From the NCBI RefSeq assembly GCF_910592395.1, contig NC_088312.1, positions 12,956,001-13,020,000 of the forward strand: a DNA stretch of 64,000 bases, written 5' to 3'. The translations under genes and the position numbers were made by a program. The notes under the pieces are model-generated. The model saw nothing but the letters and a program-made list of their open reading frames with translations, was not told the DNA's origin and ran no database searches. This DNA comes from Lineus longissimus. Lineage: Eukaryota; Nemertea; Pilidiophora; Heteronemertea; Lineidae. This document shows, in pieces, positions 12,946 to 24,888 of the stretch (within the stretch, counting starts at the first letter, position 1; every line of letters begins with the position of its first letter).

Positions 12946-15900
12946 TTTACGTTAGAGCTGTGAAGCATCCCAAGTATTTAATAATCGAGTGCCGAAAGGG
13001 TCTTTTCGAAGTATCCCTGTGTCACTGACATCCGTCTTCAAGGTTTGGCAGCAAGAATGATATAACGTCTTTTGATGGGTCGGGCCACCTGATGAACGGG
13101 TAGCACCAAGCATGCAGTCCTGCAAGCTTAGAGGCCGTTTTGTGACATATTCAACTTGCACCAAAATCAGTGCCTGCAGTAGGCCCGATCAGCTACCGAT
13201 GGGCAGCTCTGACCAGTTAGGCGCAAGTGGAATCAAGAAGAAAGACACTGAGTTTACAGCTCGGCGGTGTTGTTGCATCATCAAAATTACCTCCTAAGAC
13301 AACAAAAACAACAATAAATTCGGGACCAGGGGAGATCATTTGTTTATGATGAGATTATGATTAACCCAACCCGCGAGAAGTGGCGAGATCCAAGATGACC
13401 TGACATCAACAGTGATGAAGAAGGTTGTCATTTATCGGAACGTCTGATGTAATAAACAAAGTTGATATCAACAGAATAGATCAAAAGTGTGGAGGAAGAC
13501 CTCGCAAACCAAGATCTTTTTGGTTCTTGAATCTTCATGCACGTTTATGCATGTTATTGTGTGTCGAATATATAAATGAGTCTCCTCATTGTTCCTCCGG
13601 ATACCAGATGACACCCACATTCATTCCACGAAGGAAACTTTCCCGTTCGTCGTGCACACACACACACACAAGTGGCTATGCAGGGTCGTCTCTATAGCGA
13701 ACACTGGCCAATTCTTGTGTCAGTGAAACTTGGCCTCGGGGGTAGGATCAACACAAACGACATTCACCCTCCATTATTTGCTAGCACATTTGGCGGAGGT
13801 TTGACAGTTCGCCTGAACACGTTAACCCTCCGGTTCAACGCTCTGATTAACGCTATAAGGAATAATTGAAGTGGAAATTTTTTAATTGAAACGTTGATAC
13901 TTCCTTTAAAACTGAACACTCCTCAGATACAGCACTAGCCAAAAGTAACATACTTTACACAGTGCTTCCTGAGCTCATTGTCTACTCTTCAAAGGTTCGT
14001 CAGATAGCATAAATAATATATAAAGAGGGACACACTTGGCGGGCTGCTACCTTCCGGAGAGTTGAGGACCAAACGCGTTTTCAGCTCTGTCATGACTGTT
14101 TAACGTCGGGGTTCAGAACAACAGACGTAGTTTGTAATCTACTACATCCGGTTCAGTTTTTTTGATCACACCTATTTGCAGGCGGTTGCAATCGGGAAGG
14201 ATGCCAGGTGGCTGTAGATCAGAGACGATCAATGAGCCGAACCGGATCTAAAAAAACACAAAATTACGCCTTTATTGTTCTAATATTGGGACGTAATACA
14301 GCAACCTCCACCACAGGAGCAATGTAGTCGCTGTTTGTTGTCTGATAGGCAGCAAATGTGGTGCGACCATTCTGGGATTCAGGGTTCTACTGCAACGACA
14401 TATAGAAAATCTTCGAAAGGTGGCGTATATTGAAAACCCCTGGTCATACGTGGATGGGAGACCACACTCCATCTCCAACAACAAAGAACGACGTCAAAAC
14501 ACAGCGTGACGCAGGTTTGTTATTAAAGTGGTTTTATGCAACGTTTAACACAAATATGAACCCCTTTGAGATTTTTCAGATTATTAGGGGTTTTCCCTTC
14601 GGAAAACCTCTTGTGTTGCCCGAAAAAAAAGGTTTTTCAGAAGCTCAGAAACCTTTTTTACAAATTGTTTATTACGCTTGATCGTTGATTTGAGCCACAC
14701 TTGATCACCTGGTTTCGGGAACTCACTATTCATTAATTGGCTGCGAAAACTGATGAGCATAAAGGGTTCTGGTAAACATGACATAAACTTGACACGGAGC
14801 CATCGCCTGTCATTTGGACAATTTTGATTTACGTATACTGTCATCAATATAACGCTTTTTATGTAGGTCTCAAGTACGTGTTAGTGCCTACTGACAGCCA
14901 TTGAAGACTTGTATTGAATAAACTAACAGCCAAATAAGTTGGGTGGGATCAAATATTTCATGTGGCCTGAAAAACTGTTTTCTTGACAGCCGTCAAATTC
15001 AGACAATGATGATTTCTCGGACTGGTATGTGGGTTTCTTTTTCTTATATGTCCGTACATTATGCGTTGATGTAAAGCATGTAAGCGAAGAAGGCGCAAAT
15101 AATCTGTCTATTGAAAATCTACAATATTCCAAGTTTGTATGGGTTTTCAACGTTGAATGAGCACTTTAACCATGTAGTTTATTTTCTGCAGTGGCACAAA
15201 AGTGGCCGAGTGTTGCGCCGCTGGCCTTTTCTAAGACCTCGATTATACCAGTAATGGCACTTGCATTGTCGAGACATGGCGCTGTGTGATTTGCTTAGAT
15301 TTGTAAAGCATGTCAGCCAGGACATCTTCAACCTACTTTACTGTCATATGATGCTCTGAAAGGATAAGCGATCCCGATGCCTTACCCATTCTTGAAGAGA
15401 GGGCAAACATGATTATATACACATCCGATGAAAAAGGGCAAACACAAAGAGAGATGGTAGGAATAATGCCGGTTTTGATTCTTTATTAAATGTGCAACTT
15501 GTAAAAACTCACCATGATCTGTTTGGTGAGATAAAGAAAGAAGGCGGCCGTTTCAGCTGTCAAATCTAATAAAGGTGACGGAAAGGACACAAGAACATCC
15601 CGTGTATAACTTTTATAAACTTGCAGGACAATTTTAGAATCGAGTTATTTTCCCTCCGCGTTCACTCGAGTGTACATTATGCGGACCTGAATGGAACCTT
15701 GGTTCTTGGGCTATTGAACAAACAGCCTTCGCTTCGAATTTTCTACATGGGTGAAGCAGTTCCATAGCGGCCAGAGCCGCCCTGGGAAGCATTTCCTTTC
15801 TCGAGTCGGCCAAACTAGCCATGGGCCCTTTCCAAATTGTGATCCCGATAATCATTTTCCGCCAAACTCTTGTACATTATATTCTGATATGCGGCACTTT

Positions 15901-16561
15901 ACTGGCGGAATTTATCAAAATATTCTCCTGGAAATCGGGCGTAAACATGATCGTACCTTTGTCCTCCGCACTACAAGCGGACTTGGGGTAGAATTATCAA
16001 TATCTGGCCCATTATTTCACTTTAGTCCTTTTATCTTTATTTTTCCAGGTTTAACTACTGGGAACAATGCAGCTGGGGCGACGCTCTCTGACCAACGACC
16101 CATCTACTTCAGTCACATGGGAATAAATACACATTTTATACAATCTAGTAATTTACACGTTCATGGTGTGCAAATGATGAACATGTATAGGTAATGCATA
16201 TGTACACCTGCATTGCCTGCACAGAACATGATTGGGGCGTGGCTGAACTGTCACATGTACATGTAGGCTCAACGGTCAAGACCGTGATTTTTGCTCAGAA
16301 GTACCTTCACCAGCAGTCTTTCTTTTCTGATATAAAAGGTTACAAGCCTTGTGGCGGAAAAGTTCATTCCGACTCTGATATCGATGCATACCTCGATGTT
16401 GCGAAATGCAAGGAAAGTCGAGAGACCTCTGTAAATGATTTTTTTATTTTTAAAGTTCTAATTCAGGGTTTTTGATAAACACATCGAGCCAGCCAAAAAT
16501 CGAAAGCCGACCATTTCCAACTTTAAAAAGCTAAACATCGCCAATAATGAAAATTGTGTTA
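12946..16561. other. Intergenic, nothing recognised
   Basis: Contains a short (CA)n run at 13654-13671. A 5S-rRNA-like word, TGGATGGGAGACCA, occurs at about 14450 but without a 5S gene around it. The 147-codon frame at 15751-16194 has no domain and no conserved look. Confidence 0.45.
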
Positions 16562-16738
16562 CAGTAGAACCTCTCTATTAAGGACACCCTCCCTCAGGAC
16601 TGACAAATGGTGTCCTTAATAGAGAGGTGTCCTGATTAGAGAGGTCAAATTGAATGGAAGGAACCAGTTTGGGACCAAATCTAGTGTCCTTTGAGGTTGT
16701 CCTCAATAGAGAGGTGTCAGCTAAGGGTGGTTCCGCTT
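16562..16738 (+). mobile_element. pogo/Tc1-mariner-like MITE (copy 1)
   Basis: It starts CAGTAGAACCTCTCTATTAA after a TA (16560-16561) and ends GGTTCCGCTT before a TA (16739-16740). Internal 'ctctctattaaggacac' and 'gtgtccttaatagagagg' words face each other. CAGTAGAACC termini with TA duplication are typical of pogo-type Tc1/mariner elements. Related copies lie at 33671-33822 and 35433-35597. It is non-autonomous, with no transposase. Confidence 0.7.
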
Positions 16739-16956
16739 TATTTGTATAAATCCAATGACTAGGTTGGTTGTCTAAGATGTTGTTTCGATATGTTTTATTT
16801 CCATATTCATGTACGTGTACCAAGACCTAATTGAGACTAGTCTTTTAAAGAGACAAGCCTTTATAAATTGTTGATGATCATGACCGCTATGAATAATCGA
16901 GAATAGTCACTCAGTCCAAGCTTGAAATGGTATGTCCTATCGCCCAAGTGACATGA

Positions 16957-17402
16957 TCATGTGAATGTCATTCATGTAAATGGGATACAGAGGAAGACGA
17001 GTTCCATTTTCTTATTGTCTGTGATAGGAACTCCACTGCCCAGGAAGCAATTTTTAAATATAAGCCTACATCTTTATATCTACAAGATGCAGACTTTGTA
17101 TATCAGACATGGGTAAATTTAAATGTCTTTTTAATAACGTGTATTTCTAATCCGGCCTTTACTCGAATTGCAGGTTATATTTATTTTATGTATTAGTTGG
17201 AAGCTAACATATTGCCGGATTCCATATTTTGAAAAATTAATAAGGAGGTGATGAAACTTAACATTATAAAGGTTTCATCACCTCCTGACTAATGTCCTGT
17301 TGTTTTTATCTCGTATTATTGTGTCTTTATATCTGTAACAAACAGCCTCATGGGCACTAACAAGATAAATGAATTGAATTCTATTGAATTGCATTGAATT
17401 GT
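16957..17402 (+). mobile_element. 5'-truncated non-LTR retrotransposon (LINE) 3' end
   Basis: Reading 16957-17194 in one frame gives the C-terminal tail of a LINE ORF2. It has a CxCxxC cluster (SCECHSCKW), then TEEDEFHFLIVCDRN, and runs to a stop after YIYFMY. The C-x-C-x(2)-C...H-x(4)-C pattern followed by a short hydrophobic tail is characteristic of the end of reverse transcriptases in the CR1/L2/RTE/Jockey range. I cannot fix the clade. The frame is closed upstream by a stop at 16954, so the copy is truncated. The 3' UTR contains a perfect 15-bp hairpin (17243-17286). It ends in a TGAAT/TTGAAT-type simple repeat (17371-17402), the usual tail of this kind of element. Confidence 0.75.
17243..17286 (+). 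other. 15-bp hairpin in the LINE 3' UTR
   Basis: AGGAGGTGATGAAAC (17243-17257) pairs perfectly with GTTTCATCACCTCCT (17272-17286) around a 14-nt AT-rich loop. It lies about 50 bp after the ORF2 stop. Conserved stem-loops near the 3' end serve as recognition sites for the element's reverse transcriptase in several LINE/SINE pairs. That role is inferred here. Confidence 0.75.
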
Positions 17403-20400
17403 AAACCACCAAATGCGATTTGTTCCGTTAATTTCGCTAATAATCTCGATTCGCGAAAACAAAAATTGCGAAATATATATTTTTTTCTTTAAAATCATGA
17501 AAGTAACTTCGTTGTCTTTAATAACATCGTGAATTTTTTTTTTCGAATCGAAAAAATGAAAAGGTGCCAAAAATTCATGATATAACACAAAATGTGTGAT
17601 GTGGTGAGACTTCGCAGCAATGCTCAAGCTTATTGCTAAGAAAATCAAATGGCAAAGGTAGCGAGTTGTTATTAAATAGGCAAGATAACCATGCGCGGTT
17701 CTAGCTTTGAAGGGATTTAACAGCAGTCGATGAGGCTTACTTAATACGTTTATCAGGTAATTGACCATTGATGAGTCTACCTACATAACATGTTATTTAC
17801 TTGGTGTAATAGTGTGCATTGTTATGTACACGGCGCAATAGTGTGCATTAGTATTGAGTAATCTCGACAGCCGAAGATTGCAATCATCCAGCAAAGTAAG
17901 GCGACAGTTTAGAGATATGATTTGTAATCTCTCGAGTAAAATATCAATATCAATTCTGAAGAGCATTAATGTATGAGCGATTGCGTGGTGTTGGCAGGAT
18001 TATTAAATACGTTTAGAATGTACTAATCTGTTTATACAGATATGTTGTATGGGGCCTGCATGTTGAGACTGGTGCGTATTTCCTCGGTATACATTTCAAT
18101 ATCAGTGTTTTGATAACCCCGGCCATTATGGACACCTATTTGGCATCCTAGCATGGAAAAGTCCTTGCAAGAGGATTACCTGTCAGTATCGGTCACTAGG
18201 AGTCGCTTAGGGGTGAATGTCGGTCACTCAGAATCACTGAAGCAGGCAAGCCGAATGTCCACTGAGAAATGTTACTGTGATTTCTAGGTTCTTAAAGGTC
18301 ATAAGTTCGTTAGTTTGAATATAGTTTACATACTGACCGTGTAGTAATGCTAGTTAATCGTATCTCCACTGGCCACAACATAATGCACTAGAACAATGCA
18401 TAAGGCATGAAGTCGCTTTTTGTGCTGCTACCTATGGAGATAAGTTCGCACTTGCATTACCACAGGACCGTTGGCTATGTCTGCTGTTAAAGAAGTCTTA
18501 CTGAATTTTAGAGCCTCATTAGATATTTAATTAGAGAAGGAATTTTATTTCATTTTTATCTCACAACATTCCGTTTTCAAGATGCTGCCATATTGGGCCG
18601 CGAGTGAGCATCTTCTATAGCTGCTGCTGATGACACCCAAATGCAGCCCAAAGTAAACAGATGCCTTGAATAGCGCTGGAACAACATCTCATCATAAAGC
18701 CTCGGAGTCGCATTCAAGCACTGTGTTTACATTTCCCCCGGGTTGATTGAACCGATCATGTGTCCGCCGCGGCGAACTCACGGAGGTGTAAATTGGGACT
18801 GGAACAAATAAAAGATTCCATTCACCCCTCACGTCCGAAAAGTCTTCCTTTTCTGATATTAGTAGGCTGAACTATTCAACAATAATTCTATCTAGTTAAT
18901 GTAAACTTTTTCCGACACTATTCAATCTAAAGTTCTTCAATGTTGTTTTTGGCAATAGGTTCAGCCAAATACGTGTTCAATTATCACCAATTGTTGTTGA
19001 TGACGTCACATTGTTTGCCGTCATTTTATGGGGTAGCTTAACAATTAGGTGTAAAGAAGAACTCCGTGTCCTCTTACAAACGTAACTAGTCATCAAGATA
19101 AATATTAGGGTTTATAGGCCTTGTTACTAAAAGCATTGACCTTTTAGCCTAAAAGGTGTTTCTTTCGATCTCTTAAAATTAAAGGGTACTGTCATGTTTT
19201 CGTCAGTTCATGTAATGGATTGCTGATGTCATCGATAAAGCGTAGGCAACTTTAAGAGAGATACTTTCAAGCACGGTGTTTCAAGTCATCCTTGATCTCG
19301 AGACGAAAGCCCTACAGGATGACTGATCTTCGTGCCTCAATACGTTTTCATGTTTGTCATCATTATTCTATACTCCCCTGTTGTTTACTGATAGAATGTA
19401 AAAAGTTCAAGGCAGAATGTGATAAACATATTTTTTAATTCTAATTCTAATCTCCATGTGTCGTTATTGTATTGTACAGCATTTACATGTAGAGAGGACT
19501 ACAGAACCCCCCCCCCCCCTTCCTTATAAAAACCGACAGCTTTCTGTAATAAGGCTCCTCACCGAGTTGAGCATGACAGTACATAATAAAATCACTCATC
19601 TCCCACCAGTCTAATTTAGGAAACAAACACAATCCTAATGATAGTTCTGGCTCAAACTTTCCACTTGATTAGCCATAGATAACCCCCCTGACGCCCCCTA
19701 GATCAGGCGGCATGCTGTCACATACAGGGCAAAATGCGCCAACCCCCAATTACCTGCTATTTTCGGCTGAGGCATTCTGTGGTTTGACTTTTAGCCGACC
19801 AGTACCCGCTGCGCCGTACCGTTTTTTCATGGTCCCGTCCGCCAGGTATGAACATGACAAATGTACATGTAAAGCACGCGCACTGCAGTGGTGGGACATA
19901 AAAACTGTCAACCCGGTTTATTACAGAGAGATCCCTGTGCTCTCAAACGCTGCTCCTCTTCCTGATCGATGTCCGAATACTTGCGTAGTTTTTAGCGCCA
20001 GTATCAAATTATTGAAAGTCTATCAGGAAAACGCTTCTAATGGCCGTGCAAAAGGCACACTATAAACATGGTGATTTTGTGTAATTTCACACCCAATTTG
20101 CCTTTACTGTGGTTATTCCCGGTTATAACATAGCCATTTTGATTAATCATACTTGGAAATCAGTTGTCATACCTTTCATTGATGCATAATTTGCATTAGC
20201 TTAAGTTATTTGCCTGCCTTTTCTTCTTGAAGATATCTACTAATTACTGTCCTAAACCCCATGCGTATCCGAACGAAGGAACAGGTTCATCAAGTTAAAA
20301 GAAAAGCGAATGGACCTTCGCCAAAACGTATTCTCCCCGGAAACTACAAATAGGTACAAATATGAGGTAAACATGTATATCCATGTAGGTCCGATTAAGC

Positions 20401-21060
20401 TAAATGAAGTTGCTAATAGAGGTTTCTCCTATCTCGCAGCTAAGACTATTGTAATAATCTTCTGGAAAACAAAGTTGAATTAAACTGAATTGAAACGAAG
20501 ATCATCCGTGATCTCATGAGGAGATATTCATCGCTGAGGATCAGACACGACCCAGTCTCCAAACTATGCATAGAAGCTGCACGAAGATCATCAATTCATC
20601 AATTTTGAAAAATGAGCCACTGTCTTTCTCACTTTCATCTTCATCACCAACACACCATTCCGGGTTAAAATCGTCCAGTCTTCTGTGATGTATTGCCCTG
20701 TTTGATATCACCATGCTACATGTAAATTGTAAGCCATTAAAACTGCTGGAGGGCTAAATTTCACCTCCCTTCATCCATTGCACGAACAGTCCTGATCACA
20801 CGGTAATTTTCCATACGCTACAAAAATAGTGCCAATAAAAACCACCAAAAAATCTCACTTCGTTTGAGAGGAAATGTTTCGGAAATCAGCTTACCACCGC
20901 GCCGGGAAAAGTACAATCGTATGAGGCTGTGCAAAAGGGGAGCTAAACTATGAACACAGAAGGCAGCAAGGAGTATATCGAGCAAAAAAGGCCAAAGAAA
21001 GCCACATTGACAAAGGTAAACGTCTCTAAGGCCTTTAGTATTTCATACCCATCGTTGCCC
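17403..21060. other. Intergenic, nothing recognised
   Basis: AT-rich sequence with a poly-C run near 19507-19519. The 150-codon minus-strand frame at 17316-17768 overlaps the LINE tail and is AT-rich and low in complexity. I do not regard it as a gene. The 117-codon frame at 19712-20065 has no recognised family. Confidence 0.45.
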
Positions 21061-21069
21061 CTTACTGGA

Positions 21070-21616
21070 GCTGAAAGGGTGGATGTCGTCCTGGGTGCCG
21101 ACAAATGGTACCCAGGTTCGAGATCGACTGGACAATAAGCACCCTGGTTGCTATTACACTAGACAAACAGCACCCAGCTTCTTTTTGCCTGGCTTACGGA
21201 TCTTAGGGACGAGGACGTTTCTTGCAATCTCGTTTTATCTCGCGCCGTGGTACTTGCGGCAATAGCAGTGCGTGAAATAAAAAGAACAGATAAACAGAAA
21301 AAAACGCCTTTAGGCCTATAGGTCTTTGAAAACACATTTATAGGGATATATTCAGAGAATGAAAAATTGTATGATGACAAAATGAACGGATTTGCTGCGT
21401 ATTTTTCTTGACAATCAGTCGATATGTACCAGTACCACGGCGCGAGACTAAACGAGATTGCTAGAAACGTCCTCGTCCCTAAAGATCCGTAAGCCAGGCA
21501 AAAAGAAGCTGGGTGCTGTTTGTCTAGTGTAATGGCACCCAGGGTGCTTATTGTCCAGTCGATCTCGAACCTGGGTACCATTTGTCGGCACCCAGGACGA
21601 CATCCACCCTTTCAGC
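21070..21616. mobile_element. Foldback DNA transposon with 9-bp target duplication
   Basis: Two arms of about 185 bp are inverted copies of each other: 21070-21254 and 21431-21616, with only a few mismatches and one indel. Both ends read GCTGAAAGGGTGGATG inward. The element is flanked by a perfect 9-bp direct repeat, CTTACTGGA, at 21061-21069 and 21617-21625. Long terminal inverted repeats with 9-bp target duplications are the hallmark of Mutator-like/Rehavkus elements. The 176-bp centre has no open frame of note, so this copy is non-autonomous. High arm identity suggests a recent insertion or ongoing arm conversion. Confidence 0.85.
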
Positions 21617-21625
21617 CTTACTGGA

Positions 21626-22710
21626 AGAAGGTCTTCAGAGATTGCACCCCAATAATTACGCTCCCTCATCTCTCCTCATTCAAAACAATACGTTTAATTG
21701 CCCTTATCGGTTTAGGCCTACATGTATCAACCCCCATGAAAGGTGATTCGTGGGAGTCGCTGTTATCAAGATTTGGCCGGACAACCCTTTGATATGACAG
21801 TAGAACAATGGCAATATACATGTAGGCCTTCGTGTAGCTGCGAGCGAGACAAAACACCGTGTTTTGGGCTAGGCCTCAATTCCAGGCGAGGGGCAAAAAA
21901 CAGTAGTGAATCAAAAGCCAGTGTATTGGGGTTTTATTGGGAGTTTCGACCTTTGCAAAGCAGACCGAGAAAAGCCAATTTTCCGGATGCAAAAACAAAG
22001 TGTTTGTGAAATCCTCTCAATTACAAGAGGCGCATTCCTTGCAACATGTCAAATCATCTTATATCCAAAGAGCAGGCTATACAAACCAGCAACCTCATCA
22101 AATCAACCGTTCTAACTTTCCAACTGAGAGTTTATCAGGCGCCACATGCTCTTATTAGTGGTATATACACAGAAACAGCATCACCTCTCCCGGGCATATA
22201 ATACCTACCATTCAAGTCAATTTCATTTCAATTTTGCGGAAACGTCCAATGCATCCGAGACACCGAACTGTACGGCGGCGTGCGCATGTTTTAGTTTAAC
22301 TTATGTTGCAATGGAAAGGGTATAACCAAAGGTGACTGCATGCTGATTGGCTGGGGATATATCTGCCCAGGTTCTGGATTAACTAGATTACTGGGCATTA
22401 AATATCCTGTGATACTGATGTTCATGTTGGGAAAGACAGCCAAAGCGACTGGTATTGGGCAGATCAGATGGCACGTTTCTTGGCAGGAACTAATGCACTC
22501 TGACAGACTACTCCAAATGACATGCTTACTTCTCAGCAGTATACTGAAATGTATAGGCTGGAAATTGCTTGGGCTGAATACCTCACATTTTAAAAGCAAA
22601 AGAAGACTGTAAAAACCAGAGGCAAACCAGTGATTAAAGAAATATGGACAGTTTCTGCTGAACAGATGGCAGCACCTATCAATGGTGGACGAGCTCGTTG
22701 TACGATATTA
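21626..22710. other. Intergenic, nothing recognised
   Basis: Several short overlapping open frames (102 codons or fewer) occur on both strands. None shows a family signature or splice context. Confidence 0.45.
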
Positions 22711-22922
22711 GGCAGGTTTCGCAATCCCTATGAACGACGAAGTACGAACGACGAAGGTCATCAAGCCATGTGCTAATTCATTTACGCGACAATCGTACTA
22801 TCTTCTCTATTAATTTGTACGAGGAATCAGGGAAACGTTCGAAAAAAGTCGTCAATAAAGAACATTTGCATACTTCGTACCTCGTTGTTCGTAAGCTCTT
22901 CGTAAGGGTTGCGAAACCTGCC
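22711..22922 (-). repeat. MITE, CGAACGACGAAG family (copy B, most complete)
   Basis: The outer ends are inverted: GGCAGGTTTCGCAA at 22711 and TTGCGAAACCTGCC at 22909-22922. Next inside are 'tgaacgacgaagtacgaac' and 'cttcgtacctcgttgttcgtaag'. It is 212 bp and non-coding. Read in reverse complement it aligns with copies A (12749) and C (24676), including 'atgcaaatg...' and 'cttgatgaccttcg'. It directly abuts the minisatellite that starts at about 22931. Confidence 0.7.
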
Positions 22923-22930
22923 AATTCACC

Positions 22931-23685
22931 TGGTTCAACGTATGACAATGTATGATTACACAGCAATTGATTAATTGGCTCATTGTATGATTAAACAGCA
23001 ATTGATTGATTGGCTCATTGTATGATTAAACAGCAATTGATTAACCTGGTTCATTATAGGATTACACAGCAATTGATGAGCCTGACTTATTCTACGAATG
23101 TACAGCCACTAATTACTCTGGTTATGTTCATTGTTACACAGCAACTGATTCATCTAGCTCATTGTACGATTACATAACCATGTATTAGCTTGGTTCATTG
23201 TTACACAGTAACTGATCAACCATATTCATTGTATAATAACATAGCAATTGAATTATCTGATTCACTGTGTGATTCCGAGCAATTGATTAACCTGATCTAT
23301 CGTATGACAACACAGCAATTGATTTACCTGGTTCGTTGTGCGGTTTACAGCAAATGATTGGCATGGTTCGGTGTATGATAAAAAAGCAAATTGATCAACT
23401 TTGTTCGTTGTATGATTACACAGCAGTTGATTAGCCCAGCTCATTGTATACGATTGATTATCTTGGCCCATTGTACGATTACACGGCAATTGATTATCCT
23501 GATTCATTGTATGATTACTCAGCAATTGTTTGACACGATTCATTGTATGATAAGACAGCAATTAATTAACCATGTCCGTTGTATGATTACAAATCGATTG
23601 ATAATCTTGGTTCATTGTATGATTTTAAAACAATTGATTAACCTGACCAATTGTATGATAACACGCAATTGATTAGTTACACATG
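22931..23685 (+). repeat. Minisatellite, about 35-bp unit, some 20 copies
   Basis: The unit is roughly 'cattgtatgattacacag' followed by 'caattgattaacctggtt'. Successive copies are offset by about 35 bp and diverge mainly at the 'cctggtt' part. The repeat creates in-phase open frames on both strands (for example 23262-23561 minus and 23391-23672 plus) that are repeat by-products. Spacer sequences are not unique, so this is not a CRISPR array. Confidence 0.9.
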
Positions 23686-24675
23686 CAAAGATATATCTAG
23701 GTCGTGTCATCATACGATAAAATTATAAACCAAGTGAATTGTAGGATGTTTCACATGCAAAGTTTGTCACATACAATGTCTGCATACAATGCTTAACTTA
23801 TTTCGTTGTATGATGTTTATTCAAACAATGAACCTTTTCCAAAGCGATTGGTTTAAATAATAACCTAGTGTAGTCACGTGATAAGCAGGTATAGTGATAA
23901 GAGCAGCAGTGTATTTACCAGTCATATTATTTCGACGCGCAATTCTTTTTCCTCTTTTTTCAGTTGTCCAGTATGGTATATAATGTATTAAGGGTAGAGA
24001 ACGGCTCTTTGAGAGGAAACATGGCATGGTAACGGGCGGGTGTAAAGCAAGCCTTTGGGCATTGAGGTGCTTGATTCCAGAGGCTCCCAGTAATCCCACC
24101 CTACCTTGATCTCAGGGCGGCGACCGGGCACTTATTTTCCAGGTCAGAGGAGCCTTACGCCATCTCTCCAAATCCCCGACTTAGGTTCCCTGCCCTGTCA
24201 GTTGGAATATATCTGTATGGTTCGCGGGAACTGGACCAAAATGGTGCTCCCCTTCAAGGATCTGTTTGATGTTTTGGTAAGCTACTCGGTTACGACTGGT
24301 GTCTGGGCCAGTCCTATCGGTATCACCGCATCAGTGGGCAGCTTATTCGCTCGCCAGACATGGCCCATATACAAACTTCCTGGGTAACTCTAGCGTGTGA
24401 TTAGTTAATGATGGGGGCTCCACTGGATGCCTGGCTGATGTTGGATACCTAAGAGGAATCAAAGACCATACGGTCCGCAAATTCACCGCCTTTTTAAATT
24501 GTTGATTGTAGTTATACAGAAAAATGACAAGTTTGATTAGCCTTTGTCACAAAGACATGAAAGAGTATTTTTATATCGATGCTTCATAACAGAGGCTGAT
24601 TCTCGGGCGGGGACATGGTCGAAAGAGTTGTAACTATTGTTACTGATCTTGGCCTGCGGTATTCTCGTGGGTTCG
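23686..24675. other. Intergenic, one unidentified open frame
   Basis: Degenerate minisatellite words persist to about 23815. A 93-codon frame at 24106-24387 has a fairly protein-like composition, and a GT (gtaact) follows shortly after. I recognise no family and see no matching acceptor. Confidence 0.3.
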
Positions 24676-24888
24676 TTGGATAAAAGTTTCGCAGGACGAA
24701 CGACGAAGTATATGAACGAATAATGCAAATTGTATTTTATCGGCGATTGTTTTTTGAAGGTTTTCCTGATACAACTGAATACAAAATATTATCAAAGAGT
24801 GTCACATAAATTAGGACACGACTGGATGACACCACAGACCTTCGTTTCACGAACTTCATCATTCGTACGGATTCCGCCGAAACCTGGC
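24676..24888 (+). repeat. MITE, CGAACGACGAAG family (copy C)
   Basis: Left part 'tttcgcaggacgaacgacgaag', interior 'atgcaaattg...ttttttgaagg' and right part 'ggatgacaccacagaccttcgtt'. The end 'ccgaaacctgg' matches the inverted terminus of copy B. No coding capacity. Confidence 0.6.

Noticed and set aside
14440-14470. 5S rRNA-like motif TGGATGGGAGACCA
   Set aside because: Only the box-C-like word is present. The rest of a 5S gene or a SINE3 head is missing.
15751-16194. 147-codon plus-strand frame
   Set aside because: No domain, unusual composition and no splice or promoter context.
17316-17768. 150-codon minus-strand frame
   Set aside because: Antisense to the LINE 3' tail and AT-rich low-complexity sequence, with no family signature.
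22931-23685. Resemblance to a CRISPR array
   Set aside because: The units are contiguous, diverged tandem repeats without unique spacers, and the genome is eukaryotic.
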